Source: Oscillatoriophycideae cyanobacterium NC_groundwater_1537_Pr4_S-0.65um_50_18
Lineage (GTDB): Bacteria; Cyanobacteriota; Cyanobacteriia; Elainellales; Elainellaceae
Direction: 5' to 3'
DNA: 64,000 bases
NCBI GenBank assembly: GCA_016208305.1
Contig: JACQYI010000009.1
Span: forward strand, 372,001 to 436,000
Within the stretch, counting starts at the first letter, position 1, and each line of letters opens with the position of its first letter. The notes beneath the pieces were generated by a model that did no database searches, was not told the DNA's origin, and saw only the letters and a program-made list of their open reading frames with translations. Below, piece by piece: positions 38,153-47,418 of this stretch. Made by a program: the position numbers and the translations under genes.

Positions 38153-38611
38153 ATGAAAGAACTAGATGCCGCGAAAACCATTCATCTCCTCAACGCAATT
38201 ATGGAGGCCGAACTTTCTGGCGTGGTTCGCTACACGCACTACGCCCTCATGGTTAGAGGTCCCAATCGAATTCCGATCGTGCAGTTTCTAAAAGCTCAAG
38301 CCAGCGAATCTCTGCTGCATGCTCAGCAAGCGGGAGAAATATTAACCGGGCTAGATGGACATCCGACCTTAAGCATCTTACCCATTGAAGAAACCGATAA
38401 GCACACCGTCTATGATCTGCTGTTGGAAAGCCTAAACCACGAAACGATGGCTCTGAATCTCTACAAGAACCTCTTGGATGTGGTGACAGATGCCAGCGTT
38501 TATTTAGAGGAATTTGCCCGAGGCATGATTGGGCAAGAGGAACTACATGGCATGGAACTCAAGAAAATGCTGCGGGACTTTGACCCTAAGATCACCAGAG
38601 TTGTCTCCTAG
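38153..38611 (+). CDS. Bacterioferritin-like protein
   Basis: Ferritin-like four-helix protein of 152 residues from ATG 38153 (MKELDAAKTI). Probable diiron ligands are Glu18/Glu20 (IMEAELSG), Glu52 and His56 (SESLLHAQQ), Glu97 (NHETMALNLY), and Glu129/Glu130 and His132 (GQEELHGMEL). In E. coli bacterioferritin the first pair is spaced ExxH, here ExxxH, so it may be a divergent subfamily. Expected role is iron storage or oxidation in the cytosol. A dps gene lies 1.2 kb away, which makes this a small iron-handling neighbourhood. Confidence 0.82.
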   Translation: MKELDAAKTIHLLNAIMEAELSGVVRYTHYALMVRGPNRIPIVQFLKAQASESLLHAQQAGEILTGLDGHPTLSILPIEETDKHTVYDLLLESLNHETMALNLYKNLLDVVTDASVYLEEFARGMIGQEELHGMELKKMLRDFDPKITRVVS

Positions 38612-38730
38612 CGAAACGCAGGGCTGCGCGCATGCCCTACTTAAACTCCTCTTAACGTATTGCCAATGTCAGGCTGATAAAGTCTGATGTTAACCGCAAT
38701 AGCCGAGCAACGCGCAACCCCGATATCGTC

Positions 38731-39414
38731 ATGAGGAATTGTTTAAAGAAGGCGATCGCCCAACCTTTCAGATGGTTTTTGCCTGCTTGTTTATTACCGC
38801 TGGCAGGCTGCAACTCACTGGATGTTCAAAGTCTGGCAGCCAATATCAAAACTCAACTCCAGGCGCAAAGTCAGCTCCAGATCCAGTCTGTCACCTGTCC
38901 GCAGGGTATTTCCAAGCAGGCGGGCGCGTCTTTTCAATGCGAGGGGACATTGGAACCCGAAGGCACCTTTGTCATCCAGGTAGAACAGACGGATGAGTCA
39001 GGGCTAACAAAATGGGAAGTTCCCAACTCTAAAGGAATGCTGAATTTGGCGCTTTTAGAAACCGAGCTGAAGCAAGAAATCGCAAAGGATACCCAGGCAG
39101 AACCAGCAGTGAGATGTGGCAGCGATCGCTATCGAGTCAACCGTCCGGGAGATAGCTTTGATTGCCAGGTGAAGAATGCAGCGCTGGCGAAAGCAAAAGG
39201 ATTAATTGAGAAAGTTACGGTGACGATCGACCCAGAAGGGAATGTAGCTTGGCAGCAAGTCCGGTTAGTTCAGCCCGTTGCCGCCCCAGCAGGTCTGACG
39301 GCAACACCAGTAACACCGACTGCCCCATCGGCTTCTCCGACTGTAGGCGAAGGCGCTGCATCTCCTCAGCCCAGTGCTGCCCAGCGCCCTCGCGTATCGA
39401 ATACAGATGATTAG
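38731..39414 (+). CDS. DUF4333 lipoprotein with two repeated modules
   Basis: Putative membrane-anchored lipoprotein of 227 residues. A signal peptide with lipobox LAGC (Cys27) is clear. Two DUF4333-like modules follow, each with a Cys pair: about 50-96 (VTCPQG ... FQCEG) and about 122-172 (VRCGSD ... FDCQV), with ALLETELKQEIAK between them. The tail (about 180-227) is Pro/Ala/Thr-rich and probably disordered. The function of DUF4333 is unknown; the paired Cys suggest a disulfide in each module, consistent with a location outside the cytoplasm. Transcription converges on glnN. Confidence 0.82.
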   Translation: MRNCLKKAIAQPFRWFLPACLLPLAGCNSLDVQSLAANIKTQLQAQSQLQIQSVTCPQGISKQAGASFQCEGTLEPEGTFVIQVEQTDESGLTKWEVPNSKGMLNLALLETELKQEIAKDTQAEPAVRCGSDRYRVNRPGDSFDCQVKNAALAKAKGLIEKVTVTIDPEGNVAWQQVRLVQPVAAPAGLTATPVTPTAPSASPTVGEGAASPQPSAAQRPRVSNTDD

Positions 39415-39469
39415 GGCAATTGCCCTTGCGTCCTCGGACATGCGAAACATGCCTAAATTTTTCAAGCGA

Positions 39470-39498
39470 AATGGGCGGGAGCCAAGCTCCCGCCCATT
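39470..39498. terminator. Bidirectional hairpin between DUF4333 gene and glnN
   Basis: Perfect GC-rich stem AATGGGCGGGAGC (39470-39482) with its complement (39486-39498) around a CAA loop. It lies between two convergent stops and likely ends both transcripts. Confidence 0.75.
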
Positions 39499-39572
39499 CT
39501 ATTTAGAAGCTCTATGAGCTAGTCACAAAATATCCTAAGCGTGATCGCCAAGGCTAAGTAGCTGCAATCAGA

Positions 39573-41744
39573 CTATTTCACAAACAGCATTTCCTGGTAA
39601 GTCGGCAAAGGCCAGCAATCATCTGCCACTTCACCTTCTAACCCGTCAGCATATTCCCGCACCTTATCCATCAGCGGACGGATCGTTTGGGCAAAATACT
39701 GCATGTGCTCTTCAGGCGTCGCAAAGTCGTGCTTACCCATAGCAGCAACGAGCTTGCTGACAACCTCCATCATCGATTTCACCAGTGCCGCCACCTTTTC
39801 TGCGCTTTCTTTTTCTAGCTCGATCCCAATCTCTTTAAGACCTGCGATCGTCGAAGAAAGCTCTGATAAATACCGAATGGCAGCCGGATAGATGATGGTC
39901 TTCGCCATGCTGATCACCAACTTGGCTTCGACTTCGATCGACTGAATATACTGCTCTGCGTAAACGTCAAAGCGGCTTTCCAGTTCTACCGGAGTCAGCA
40001 CACCCACGCGGTCAAACAGTTCTTCGATGTAATCTGCCTTGAGCACAGGCAGAGCATCAGCCGTGGTGCGCAAGTTTGCCAAGCCTCGCTCCTCGACCGC
40101 CATTTTGTGCCATTCCTCGGAGTAGCCGTTGCCGCCAAACACCACCGGGCTGTGCTTGTCCATGATCTCTTTGAGCACCGCATGAACCGCCGTTTTGAGA
40201 TCTGCACCTGCCGTCATCTTGCCTTCCAGGGCATCGGCAATCCAGGTGAGGGAGTCTGCCAGAATCGTATTCATGGCCACGAGCGGCCCTGAAACCGACT
40301 GACCCGAACCGACGGCTCGGAACTCAAAGCGGTTGCCTGTAAAAGCAAAGGGAGAAGTGCGGTTGCGATCGCCTGGGTCTTTAGGGAAAATCGGCAAGGT
40401 ATCTACGCCCAAATCCATGACGCCAGCATGATCGGAGCTTTCGGGCTGCCCCTGGCTAATTTGCTCAAACACCTTTTCGAGCTGCGAACCTAAATAGACT
40501 GAGATGATAGCAGGAGGAGCTTCATTGGCACCCAAGCGGTGATCATTGCTGGCCGTAGCAACGACGGCTCGCAACAGCGCCCCATACTTATGAACACCCC
40601 GAATGACAGCACTGCAAAACAGCAAAAACTGCATATTGGCGTGAGGAGTATCACCCGGATCAAGCAAATTCCCTTGCGTCGAATTGCCCACCGACCAGTT
40701 GACATGCTTGCCCGATCCATTGATTCCGGCAAAAGGCTTCTCATGCAGCAAGCACACAAACCCATGCTTCTTTGCCGTGTTCTTGAGAATAGTCATGGTG
40801 AGCTGCTGGTGATCGCTCGCCACGTTCGCCGCTTCAAAGAAAGGCGCTAGCTCAAATTGCCCTGGGGCAACCTCGTTATGTCGGGTTTTTGCCGGAATGC
40901 CCAGACGGTACATCTTTTCTTCGACATCCTGCATGAAGACCTGAACCCGCTCTGGGATGGCACCAAAGTAGTGGTCATCAAACTGCTGACCTTTAGCCGC
41001 AGGTTTGCCAAACAGCGTTCTGCCCGTCAAGAGCAAATCTGGGCGATTGTGGGCAAAGTGAGCATCTACCAAAAAGTATTCTTGCTCTGCACCACAGCTA
41101 GAATTGACCGTGGCAACTTCGGTATGCCCCAACAGCTTAAGGACACGAGTTGCCGCCTTATTCATGGCTGCATTGGAGCGCAGTAAGGGGGTTTTCTTGT
41201 CTAGCGCTTCTCCTGTCCAAGAAATGAAGACCGTCGGAATGCAAAGCGTTACGCCATTATCCGTCTCCATCACATAGGCTGGACTAGTCACGTCCCAAGC
41301 CGTGTACCCCCGCGCAGCCGGAGTCGAACGAATACCGCCATTGGGAAACGAAGAACCATCAGGTTCGCCTTGCACCAAAACCTTGCCTGTAAACTCGGTA
41401 ATCACCGAGCCGTCTCCCTGTACCGATACAAAGCCATCATGCTTCTCAGCGGTGGCGTTAGTCAGCGGATAAAAGACGTGAGCATAGTAAAGCGCACCTT
41501 TGGAAGTCGCCCAGTCTTTCATTGCAGCCGCTACCGCACCTGCTACAGACACATCCAGCTTTCCACCCGTTTGCAGCGTGTGTTTCACAGACTTGAACAC
41601 ATCTTTAGGGAGACTAGCCTGCATCTTGCTCAGCGTAAATACATCGGTTGCCCACAGGGCTTCCAGACGCTGCGGCACTTTAGCAGGTAAAGGCTTGCGA
41701 TCGGTCACTTGAGAGATCGCTTGAACGCGCAATTCATGACTCAT
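39573..41744 (-). CDS. glnN: Type III glutamine synthetase
   Basis: Glutamine synthetase of the GSIII class, 723 residues, which joins ammonium to glutamate using ATP. The length and domain order match cyanobacterial GlnN. Visible signatures: [15 protein letters not shown] (about 216-230), [33 protein letters not shown] and [20 protein letters not shown], together providing metal and substrate ligands. The C-terminal 150 residues are helical as in the family. GlnN is usually induced by nitrogen starvation through NtcA; I looked for a GTA-N8-TAC site upstream and did not find one. ppk2 lies upstream on the same strand. Confidence 0.96.
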   Translation of the reverse strand: MSHELRVQAISQVTDRKPLPAKVPQRLEALWATDVFTLSKMQASLPKDVFKSVKHTLQTGGKLDVSVAGAVAAAMKDWATSKGALYYAHVFYPLTNATAEKHDGFVSVQGDGSVITEFTGKVLVQGEPDGSSFPNGGIRSTPAARGYTAWDVTSPAYVMETDNGVTLCIPTVFISWTGEALDKKTPLLRSNAAMNKAATRVLKLLGHTEVATVNSSCGAEQEYFLVDAHFAHNRPDLLLTGRTLFGKPAAKGQQFDDHYFGAIPERVQVFMQDVEEKMYRLGIPAKTRHNEVAPGQFELAPFFEAANVASDHQQLTMTILKNTAKKHGFVCLLHEKPFAGINGSGKHVNWSVGNSTQGNLLDPGDTPHANMQFLLFCSAVIRGVHKYGALLRAVVATASNDHRLGANEAPPAIISVYLGSQLEKVFEQISQGQPESSDHAGVMDLGVDTLPIFPKDPGDRNRTSPFAFTGNRFEFRAVGSGQSVSGPLVAMNTILADSLTWIADALEGKMTAGADLKTAVHAVLKEIMDKHSPVVFGGNGYSEEWHKMAVEERGLANLRTTADALPVLKADYIEELFDRVGVLTPVELESRFDVYAEQYIQSIEVEAKLVISMAKTIIYPAAIRYLSELSSTIAGLKEIGIELEKESAEKVAALVKSMMEVVSKLVAAMGKHDFATPEEHMQYFAQTIRPLMDKVREYADGLEGEVADDCWPLPTYQEMLFVK

Positions 41745-41922
41745 GATAATTCTCTTTTACGGTGTTAGTTTAGGTTTTCGGTCAGGTAAAGTAGGCAGAG
41801 AGCCTCTTCCCTAGGGGTCTGATTGAGCCATAGAGACTTGCAGAAAGCGCTGTTCATTGAAACGGCGATCCCATGAATTCCCCAGCCCTGTGCCCCAGAT
41901 TTGCGACTTAGCTCTGTGTGCT

Positions 41923-42861
41923 TCAATAAATGTGCGGCACAAAGAACTGCTCATTTCGAGGCGGGCGCACGTAGTTGTGAGCCGTCTTGCGCGGGGGGAG
42001 TTCCAACGGTTCAGGCGTCATGTCTACGTAGGGAATCTTGCTGAGAAAATGGCTGATGCAATTGAGGCGAGCGCGTTTTTTGTCGTCTGCCTCTACAGTA
42101 AACCAAGGCGCTTCTGGAATGTTGGTATGGGAGAACATGACATCCTTAGCCTGGGAATATTCCACCCAGCGATCGCGCGATTCTAGATCCATTGGGCTGA
42201 GCTTCCAGCGACGAGCCGGATCGGTAGTGCGAGATTGAAAGCGTCGCTCCTGCTCGTCATCGCTGACAGAAAACCAATACTTCAGCAAAATAATGCCAGA
42301 CTTGACCAGCATCCGCTCAAATTCTGGACAGGTTTGCATGAATTCCTGATACTCAGCCTCGGTGCAAAAACCCATGACATGCTCTACTCCAGCGCGGTTG
42401 TACCAGCTTCGATCGAAACAGACAATCTCGCCCGCAGCGGGTAGATGCGCCACATATCGCTGGAAATACCACTGCGTTTTTTCGCGATCGCTCGGCGTGC
42501 CCAACGCCACCACCCGACAGCCGCGTGGATTTAAGGGTTCAGTAATCCGCTTGATGGTACCGCCCTTTCCGGCAGCATCCCGCCCTTCAAACAAAATCAC
42601 AATACGGGTGCCCGTATGCTTTGCCCAGTACTGCATCTTGACTAGCTCTACCTGGAGGCGAAGCAGTTCTTTCTCATAGGCTTTGCCTGAGAGCGTTGAG
42701 CTTTTCTCGCCTTCAGAAAAGTGGTAATGTGCCTTTCCCGATCTTTTGAGCTTAGCTTTTTTCTTCTTCTTTCCCTTCTTCTTAGAAGTTGATGGTGATG
42801 ACAAGGAAGGTTCTGTGAGTGCGATCGCAGAATCTCCTCCGTTCATGCTTTCGATTTCCAT
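41923..42861 (-). CDS. ppk2: Polyphosphate kinase 2
   Basis: Single-domain PPK2-family kinase, 312 residues from ATG 42861 (MEIESMNGG), transferring phosphate between polyphosphate and nucleotides. A Lys-rich N-terminal segment (SKKKGKKKKKAKLKRSGKAH) precedes the core: Walker A FEGRDAAGKGGTIKRI, Walker B-like IVCFDRSWYNRAGVEHVMGF and the lid RRFQSRTTDPARRWKLSPMD. The conserved RWVEYSQAKDVMFSHTNI and WFTVEADDKKRARLN are present, and the protein ends in ARPPRNEQFFVPHIY-like sequence. It may favour ATP or GTP synthesis from polyphosphate, but the class cannot be fixed by eye. Confidence 0.93.
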   Translation of the reverse strand: MEIESMNGGDSAIALTEPSLSSPSTSKKKGKKKKKAKLKRSGKAHYHFSEGEKSSTLSGKAYEKELLRLQVELVKMQYWAKHTGTRIVILFEGRDAAGKGGTIKRITEPLNPRGCRVVALGTPSDREKTQWYFQRYVAHLPAAGEIVCFDRSWYNRAGVEHVMGFCTEAEYQEFMQTCPEFERMLVKSGIILLKYWFSVSDDEQERRFQSRTTDPARRWKLSPMDLESRDRWVEYSQAKDVMFSHTNIPEAPWFTVEADDKKRARLNCISHFLSKIPYVDMTPEPLELPPRKTAHNYVRPPRNEQFFVPHIY

Positions 42862-43469
42862 AAGTACTCTTAGATAACGGGCTAGATCGCTGAGCTTGCG
42901 GTTCAAAAATAGACGGTAGGAAGATTAATCAACACAGACTGATGCAAAATCAGGAAGGTACACCCTTCGAGCGAACCTACACAGGTGATGAGATAAAGTG
43001 TGAGGTAGACCGAAGTCAGCCTCAAGATTGTACAACGCCTTTGAGATTGTGGAAATTTACCCGAGGGATGTAACAAGAAGTGCCAGTCAAATCCTTGGCA
43101 AACATCTAACAGATGCCGTTGAAGGTATTTGTACTGGCTTCATAGTAGGAACAGGTCAGCTAGACATTTGTATCGCAAGTCACGAAGCGTCGTGAAAACA
43201 AAAAACTTTGCACAAGTTAACAATACAAAACAGAGCTGCAATGCCAGACTTGATTTTATATAGACTTGTTTTATCTAAACTCAGTCGATCGCAAATTAGG
43301 GTTTTGTGGCGCGAAGCGACTCTGAAATCCAGCTTTTAGAAAAAATAGGAGGGCTTTGCGATCTCCTGAAACTCGTTTTATCGAGACTGGCTGCCTAAAG
43401 ATTGCCATATGGATTGACATAGGGATTGCCATATACAGGCAGGCTGCCTACATACAATGGAGGCCGACT
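42862..43469. other. Intergenic region upstream of recombinase-domain gene
   Basis: About 600 bases between divergent ppk2 and the recombinase-domain gene. GATTGCCATAT is directly repeated near 43399 and 43426 just before the latter start. No supported gene or strong hairpin was seen. Confidence 0.5.
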
Positions 43470-43877
43470 ATGAATGCTGAGAATTCTCAAGAAAGTGAGG
43501 TTTGGCAACGGCTAGAGCAAGGGCGACAAACAAAGGCCGCGCAAGGTGGATATGTCGGCTATGGTTCTCCTGCCTTTGGGCAGCGATCGCTTGATGGTAA
43601 TCTGGTCGAGAACCCTGACGAGCAGCAGGTGATTGACATGATTCGTCGTCACCACAAGTCAGGGAAATCGTTGCAGCAGGTCGCAGATTGGCTAAACCAG
43701 AGAGGCTACAAAACCAAACGAGGGCAACAGTGGCAACGCATTTCTGTTAAGCGCGTTCTCGATCGCCTTTACGGGCGAACACCCCGACTCTCTCACCTGT
43801 CAAATTCTTCAGATCTGCAATCCGCAGAAGAAACTCCCGCTCAATCCTTCGGAAACTCTAGCGTTGGTGATCCCTAA
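43470..43877 (+). CDS. Solitary recombinase-domain protein
   Basis: 135 residues from ATG 43470 (MNAENSQESE). Residues about 15-95 match the 'Recombinase' domain that follows the catalytic core in large serine recombinases: QGRQTKAAQGGYVGYGSPAFG, NPDEQQVIDMIRRHHKSGKSLQQVADWLNQRGYKTKRGQQW, VKRVLDRLYGR. The N-terminal serine-recombinase catalytic domain is absent, so it cannot recombine DNA alone. It may be a domesticated DNA-binding protein; small stand-alone forms seem recurrent in cyanobacteria. The CBS protein gene follows after 20 bases on the same strand, probably in one transcript. Confidence 0.72.
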   Translation: MNAENSQESEVWQRLEQGRQTKAAQGGYVGYGSPAFGQRSLDGNLVENPDEQQVIDMIRRHHKSGKSLQQVADWLNQRGYKTKRGQQWQRISVKRVLDRLYGRTPRLSHLSNSSDLQSAEETPAQSFGNSSVGDP

Positions 43878-43897
43878 AGCTTAAGAGGTGCAGCTTT

Positions 43898-45112
43898 ATG
43901 ACGGCATCCTTCGATCATTCCCTAGGAACGCCTCCTCTGGCTGATGCGATCGATCGGCATCCTTTAGTGGTTGCTCCTGAAACGCGATTAATTGACGTCG
44001 TGGCGCTGATGTATGCAACGGCTCAGAGCAGTCGTCAGGCTTTGGCCGAAACATCCAAAATTTTGCCCCCTCAATCGATCGATGCTCTGAGCGGTGCGCG
44101 GTCTAGCTGCGTGCTAGTGATGCAAAACGAGCAGCTGTTGGGCATCTTTACCGAACGGGATTTGGTCAAGTTAACGGCTGCTGGAGTCTCTGTTCACACC
44201 ACAGAAATTCGTGATGTCATGCATCACCCGGTCTTAACGATGTCTGAACAGGCATTGCATCATGTTTTTGCCGCCCTGTTTCTATTTCGTCGCCATCGCA
44301 TTCGTCATTTGGCGATCGCTGACGAGCAGCAGCGCCTGATCGGGGTTGTGTCACTCGACAGTATCCGCCACATTCTGCGACCGACAAACTTACTCAAAAT
44401 TCGTCGAGTATCGGAAGTGATGACGAGTCAAGTCACCACGGCAACACCCCACACCTCTGTTGCAGAACTAACAAAGCGAATGGCAACCCATCAAATTAGC
44501 TGTGTGGTGATTGTAGAAGCGGTAGAGGCGCGATCGAACAATGCTATATCCACAGAGGTCTTGAGCTTTCCCCAAACCCTTTCTCATCCTGTGGGCATTG
44601 TCACCGAACGAGACATTGTGCGCTTTCAGGCACTTGGACTCGATATAGATGCCACTTTAGCTGAAACGGTGATGAGCACCCCGCTATTTATCCTAAGCCC
44701 TGAAGACTCTCTCTGGACAGCTCATCAAGAAATGGAGCGGCGTCAGGTGCGGCGACTGGTGGTGTCTTGGAACTGGGGCGAGAAATTGGGAATTGTGACC
44801 CAGACGAGTATCCTTCGGGTTTTTGATCCGATCGAGATGCATGACGTGATCGAAACGCTACAGCGTACCATCCAGCAATTGGGCTTAGATCTCGATAAAG
44901 TATTAACTAAGGCGATCGATCACGATACCCATTTGACCGATGCGCTACAGACTAGCGATGAGTCAGAAATTCCCAATATCAAAACCTACCTGGATACTTT
45001 ACAGACTCAAATTGAGCATTTATGTCATCATCCTGAGTTACCTGTAGATACCCGTCAGGCGACTCTACAGGGAATACTATCAGATATACAGCAGTTTCAA
45101 TCTTTGCTCTAG
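43898..45112 (+). CDS. Four-CBS-domain protein
   Basis: Cytosolic protein of 404 residues made of two tandem CBS pairs: about 20-165 (HPLVVAPETRLIDVVALMY, GIFTERDLVKLTAAG, IRDVMHHPVLTMSE, LIGVVSLDSIRHILRP) and about 175-320 (VMTSQVTTATPHTSVAELTKRM, GIVTERDIVRFQALGLD, AETVMSTPLFILSPEDSL, LGIVTQTSILRVFDP). The remaining C-terminal 80 residues are helical. CBS pairs bind adenine nucleotides and often gate partner enzymes. Cyanobacterial relatives are commonly fused to PAS/GAF sensor kinases; here no output domain is attached. It is 20 bases after the recombinase-domain gene. Confidence 0.88.
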   Translation: MTASFDHSLGTPPLADAIDRHPLVVAPETRLIDVVALMYATAQSSRQALAETSKILPPQSIDALSGARSSCVLVMQNEQLLGIFTERDLVKLTAAGVSVHTTEIRDVMHHPVLTMSEQALHHVFAALFLFRRHRIRHLAIADEQQRLIGVVSLDSIRHILRPTNLLKIRRVSEVMTSQVTTATPHTSVAELTKRMATHQISCVVIVEAVEARSNNAISTEVLSFPQTLSHPVGIVTERDIVRFQALGLDIDATLAETVMSTPLFILSPEDSLWTAHQEMERRQVRRLVVSWNWGEKLGIVTQTSILRVFDPIEMHDVIETLQRTIQQLGLDLDKVLTKAIDHDTHLTDALQTSDESEIPNIKTYLDTLQTQIEHLCHHPELPVDTRQATLQGILSDIQQFQSLL

Positions 45113-45157
45113 GCGAGGGACTTAGATTTGGAGATTAAAGATCCAATCTATCTTCTT

Positions 45158-45721
45158 TCAAACATCCCCCAAAGGATCTGCTGGAGACTGGGTGCCTAAA
45201 AACTGCATCGCTTCATCGCACCAATTTAGCCACTCCTGCTCGTAGCGAATGCCATGCCGCAGCGTCATGTAATGAAACCGACGCTTGGTAGAAAGCCTGT
45301 CAGGATGTTGGAAAAAATTCTGCGCGATCGCCTCATACTGGGCAAGCTGCTGTAAATGTTGCTGACGATGATGCGCTAACTCTGCCAAAATCGTTTCCTG
45401 CGGCACCAAATACCCAGCAAATAGCTTTACCAGCAAATCATCTTTCGAGGGACTAACCTCCGAAGGTTGCGTAATCCATTTGCTTAGATATTGCTGTCCT
45501 GCTTGCGTCACCGAATAAATTTTCTTATCCGGACGGCTCTCTTGCTGAATTTCCTCAGCCTGGAGCAAGCCCTGCTCTTCTAGCTTGGTCAGCTCCCGAT
45601 AGATCTGCTGAAAGCTAGTTTTCCAAAAGAAGCCGACTGAGCCTTCAAAGCGTTTTCTCAGGTCATATCCACTACAAGGCTGCTCGACTAACACCGTCAA
45701 AATTGCATGTACTAACGCCAT
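45158..45721 (-). CDS. PadR-family transcriptional regulator
   Basis: Regulator of 187 residues. Winged helix at about 1-80 (ALVHAILTVLVEQPCSGYDLRKRFEGSVGFFWKTSFQQIYRELTKLEEQGLLQAEE, DKKIYSVTQAGQQYLSKWI) and a C-terminal helical dimerisation region (about 90-180). PadR proteins repress neighbouring genes and are released by small molecules or stress. The divergent DUF4188 gene is the likely target: a perfect 10-base inverted repeat (45738-45786) lies between them. The downstream end converges on the CBS gene with a 45-base gap. Confidence 0.88.
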   Translation of the reverse strand: MALVHAILTVLVEQPCSGYDLRKRFEGSVGFFWKTSFQQIYRELTKLEEQGLLQAEEIQQESRPDKKIYSVTQAGQQYLSKWITQPSEVSPSKDDLLVKLFAGYLVPQETILAELAHHRQQHLQQLAQYEAIAQNFFQHPDRLSTKRRFHYMTLRHGIRYEQEWLNWCDEAMQFLGTQSPADPLGDV

Positions 45722-45737
45722 AGACTCTCACTTGACA

Positions 45738-45786
45738 TATTCACTTTGTTGCATATAAGCTGTTAGCATATTCAATAAAGTGAATA
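45738..45786. promoter_or_regulatory. Candidate PadR operator
   Basis: TATTCACTTT (45738-45747) and its exact complement AAAGTGAATA (45777-45786), 29 bases apart, in the divergent PadR-DUF4188 intergenic region. The intervening and flanking DNA is AT-rich with several GAATAT or ATATTC half-sites (CATATTC recurs near 45767, GAATATAC near 45800). It begins 17 bases upstream of the PadR start. Confidence 0.6.
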
Positions 45787-45918
45787 GTCGCTAAGCTGAA
45801 TATACACTGATTTGAATATTAGACCAAAATCGCTGTGTTGAACACGCTTTTTGCTGCACATCATTTCTGCACAAAAAATCTAGCCTCATAGTCACGCAAC
45901 CTAAGCCAGGAGAAAGAT

Positions 45919-46404
45919 ATGACGACCGTGATTCCAGGACGCTTTACGGCTCAAGCCGAGCAACCCTTTGTTGTATTTTTGATTGGCATGCGCGTCAATC
46001 GGCTCATGGCCTTCTCGAAGTGGGTGCCTGTGGCTCAAGCGATGCTACCCATGTTGCAGACGCTGAATCAGCATCCAGAGAAAGGGTTTTTGGGCGGAGA
46101 AACCTTCTATCGCTTCTTTCCCATCGCTACTTTGATGGTGTCTTACTGGCGATCGTTTGAGGATCTAGAGCAATTTGCCCGCAATCCTTCAGAGCCGCAC
46201 TTAGAAGCTTGGCGGAAATTTACGCGATCTGTGGGTGATGACGGCACTGTAGGCATCTGGCACGAAACCTATCAGGTGCAGGCAGGGCAGTATGAGGCGG
46301 TGTATGGCAACATGCCTGTCTTTGGCTTAGCCGCAGCTACTCAGCATGTGCCCGCCACCGGACGACGCGAAACGGCAGCAGGGCGTATGGGTCGCTCAAA
46401 TTAA
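45919..46404 (+). CDS. DUF4188 (monooxygenase-like) protein
   Basis: Soluble protein of 161 residues; AGGAG precedes the ATG. It matches DUF4188, a dimeric ferredoxin-like alpha/beta-barrel family related to small heme or antibiotic monooxygenases: PGRFTAQAEQPFVVFLIGMRVNRLMAFSKW, MVSYWRSFEDLEQFARNPSEPHLEAWRKF, GTVGIWHETYQVQAGQYEAVYGNMPVFGLA. The reaction is unknown. Its divergent PadR neighbour probably controls it. A degenerate copy of the dispersed palindrome follows its stop by 20 bases. Confidence 0.82.
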   Translation: MTTVIPGRFTAQAEQPFVVFLIGMRVNRLMAFSKWVPVAQAMLPMLQTLNQHPEKGFLGGETFYRFFPIATLMVSYWRSFEDLEQFARNPSEPHLEAWRKFTRSVGDDGTVGIWHETYQVQAGQYEAVYGNMPVFGLAAATQHVPATGRRETAAGRMGRSN

Positions 46405-46423
46405 TCCGCAATAGCTCCTTGGT

Positions 46424-46451
46424 AGTACCGCGTGGAGTGCAGCACTTTTAA
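46424..46451. repeat. Dispersed palindromic repeat, degenerate copy 3
   Basis: In reverse orientation to copies 1 and 2: AGTACCGCG then GTGCAGCACTTT match the two halves of copy 2 (9 and 12 bases), with a changed apical loop and outer arms lost. It lies between the convergent DUF4188 and TIGR03943 genes. Confidence 0.65.
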
Positions 46452-46492
46452 GAACTATCCGGCTTTATTGGGGTGCGATCCTAAGCAAATCG

Positions 46493-47287
46493 CTAGTAAT
46501 CATAAGGGCTGGCCGGTTCGGGAATTTCCTTGAGACTCGTAGCCTGAATCACAAGCTGGCGCTTACCGTTCAAGGTTTCGGTTGCCATCACGCCTTCGAC
46601 CTGGAACCATTTGTCAGGCGGATAGGCCGACCGATCGCCCTGCGGCAGCTTCACAGGTAGCCCCACCGGATAGGCATCTGCGGCACAGCAGGTAATCACA
46701 AACCGGGCGATCGCCAAATGACTTTGAGCCATTTCAGGCGGATGAATCGCAAAGCCGCTGAGGTTTACCTTTTGTCCGGTATAGGCATCTGGCTCTGGAT
46801 AAATATTCAGCGTGCGAATCCATTCCACGAGCGATCGCTTCTCAGGCTGGCTCGTACCCCGAAATGCCTGGGGCTGCGATCGGGTCATCGTCAAGGTATC
46901 CGTGACACCCCGATCGAGGGCGGCTTGACTTGAGAAAGGCTGAGGCGTAAATTGCAGCCCAAACAGTCCGACTGTCAATAGCAAAGCGCTTCCCCAACCG
47001 GGCGGAAACAAAGAAAAATGCTGTAGAGCGATCGGCTTCTGAACCTGTTTTTTTGAGCGGTTGGCTTGTACGAGCTGTACCAGCTTGACGATCGCCAAAC
47101 CCACCAAAAAAAAGCCTGCCGAGTAGGCCAGCCACACATAGTCTGGATGCAGCAAAATGGCGATTTTGCCCGTCAGCCAAAACTTCAGCAGCAAAATGCC
47201 CCACACCAGCAGGGCGGCAATGTCTAGCAGCGGCAGAAACCGCATTGAATTTTTAGGGCGACGCTGAGGCTTGGCGGAGGCAGTCAT
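46493..47287 (-). CDS. TIGR03943-family membrane protein (permease partner)
   Basis: About 264 residues from ATG 47287. Two N-terminal membrane helices (LPLLDIAALLVWGILLLKFWL and YVWLAYSAGFFLVGLAIVKLV) and a third (GSALLLTVGLFGLQFT) are followed by a soluble domain, probably outside the cytoplasm, with FVITCCAADAYPVGLPV and WFQVEGVMATETLNGKRQLVIQA. This is the YcgQ/TIGR03943 pattern. The family is nearly always encoded beside a UPF0718 permease, as here (131 bases upstream, same strand). The pair is thought to move or sense a metal or metalloid, but the substrate is not established. Confidence 0.82.
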   Translation of the reverse strand: MTASAKPQRRPKNSMRFLPLLDIAALLVWGILLLKFWLTGKIAILLHPDYVWLAYSAGFFLVGLAIVKLVQLVQANRSKKQVQKPIALQHFSLFPPGWGSALLLTVGLFGLQFTPQPFSSQAALDRGVTDTLTMTRSQPQAFRGTSQPEKRSLVEWIRTLNIYPEPDAYTGQKVNLSGFAIHPPEMAQSHLAIARFVITCCAADAYPVGLPVKLPQGDRSAYPPDKWFQVEGVMATETLNGKRQLVIQATSLKEIPEPASPYDY

Positions 47288-47418
47288 AGGGCGCAAGGGA
47301 ACAGATAATTCTAGAGTGCTCGGACTTAAAATCGTGTGGATCGATGCACCTGGGAGATTTTTGCAGCAGGTTTAGTTTGCTTTCTCAAAAACCTTCGGTT
47401 TGCTTTAGTTAAAAACCC

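Noticed and set aside
41745-41922. NtcA site upstream of glnN
   Set aside because: No GTA-N8-TAC with a suitable -10 box was found on the transcribed strand.
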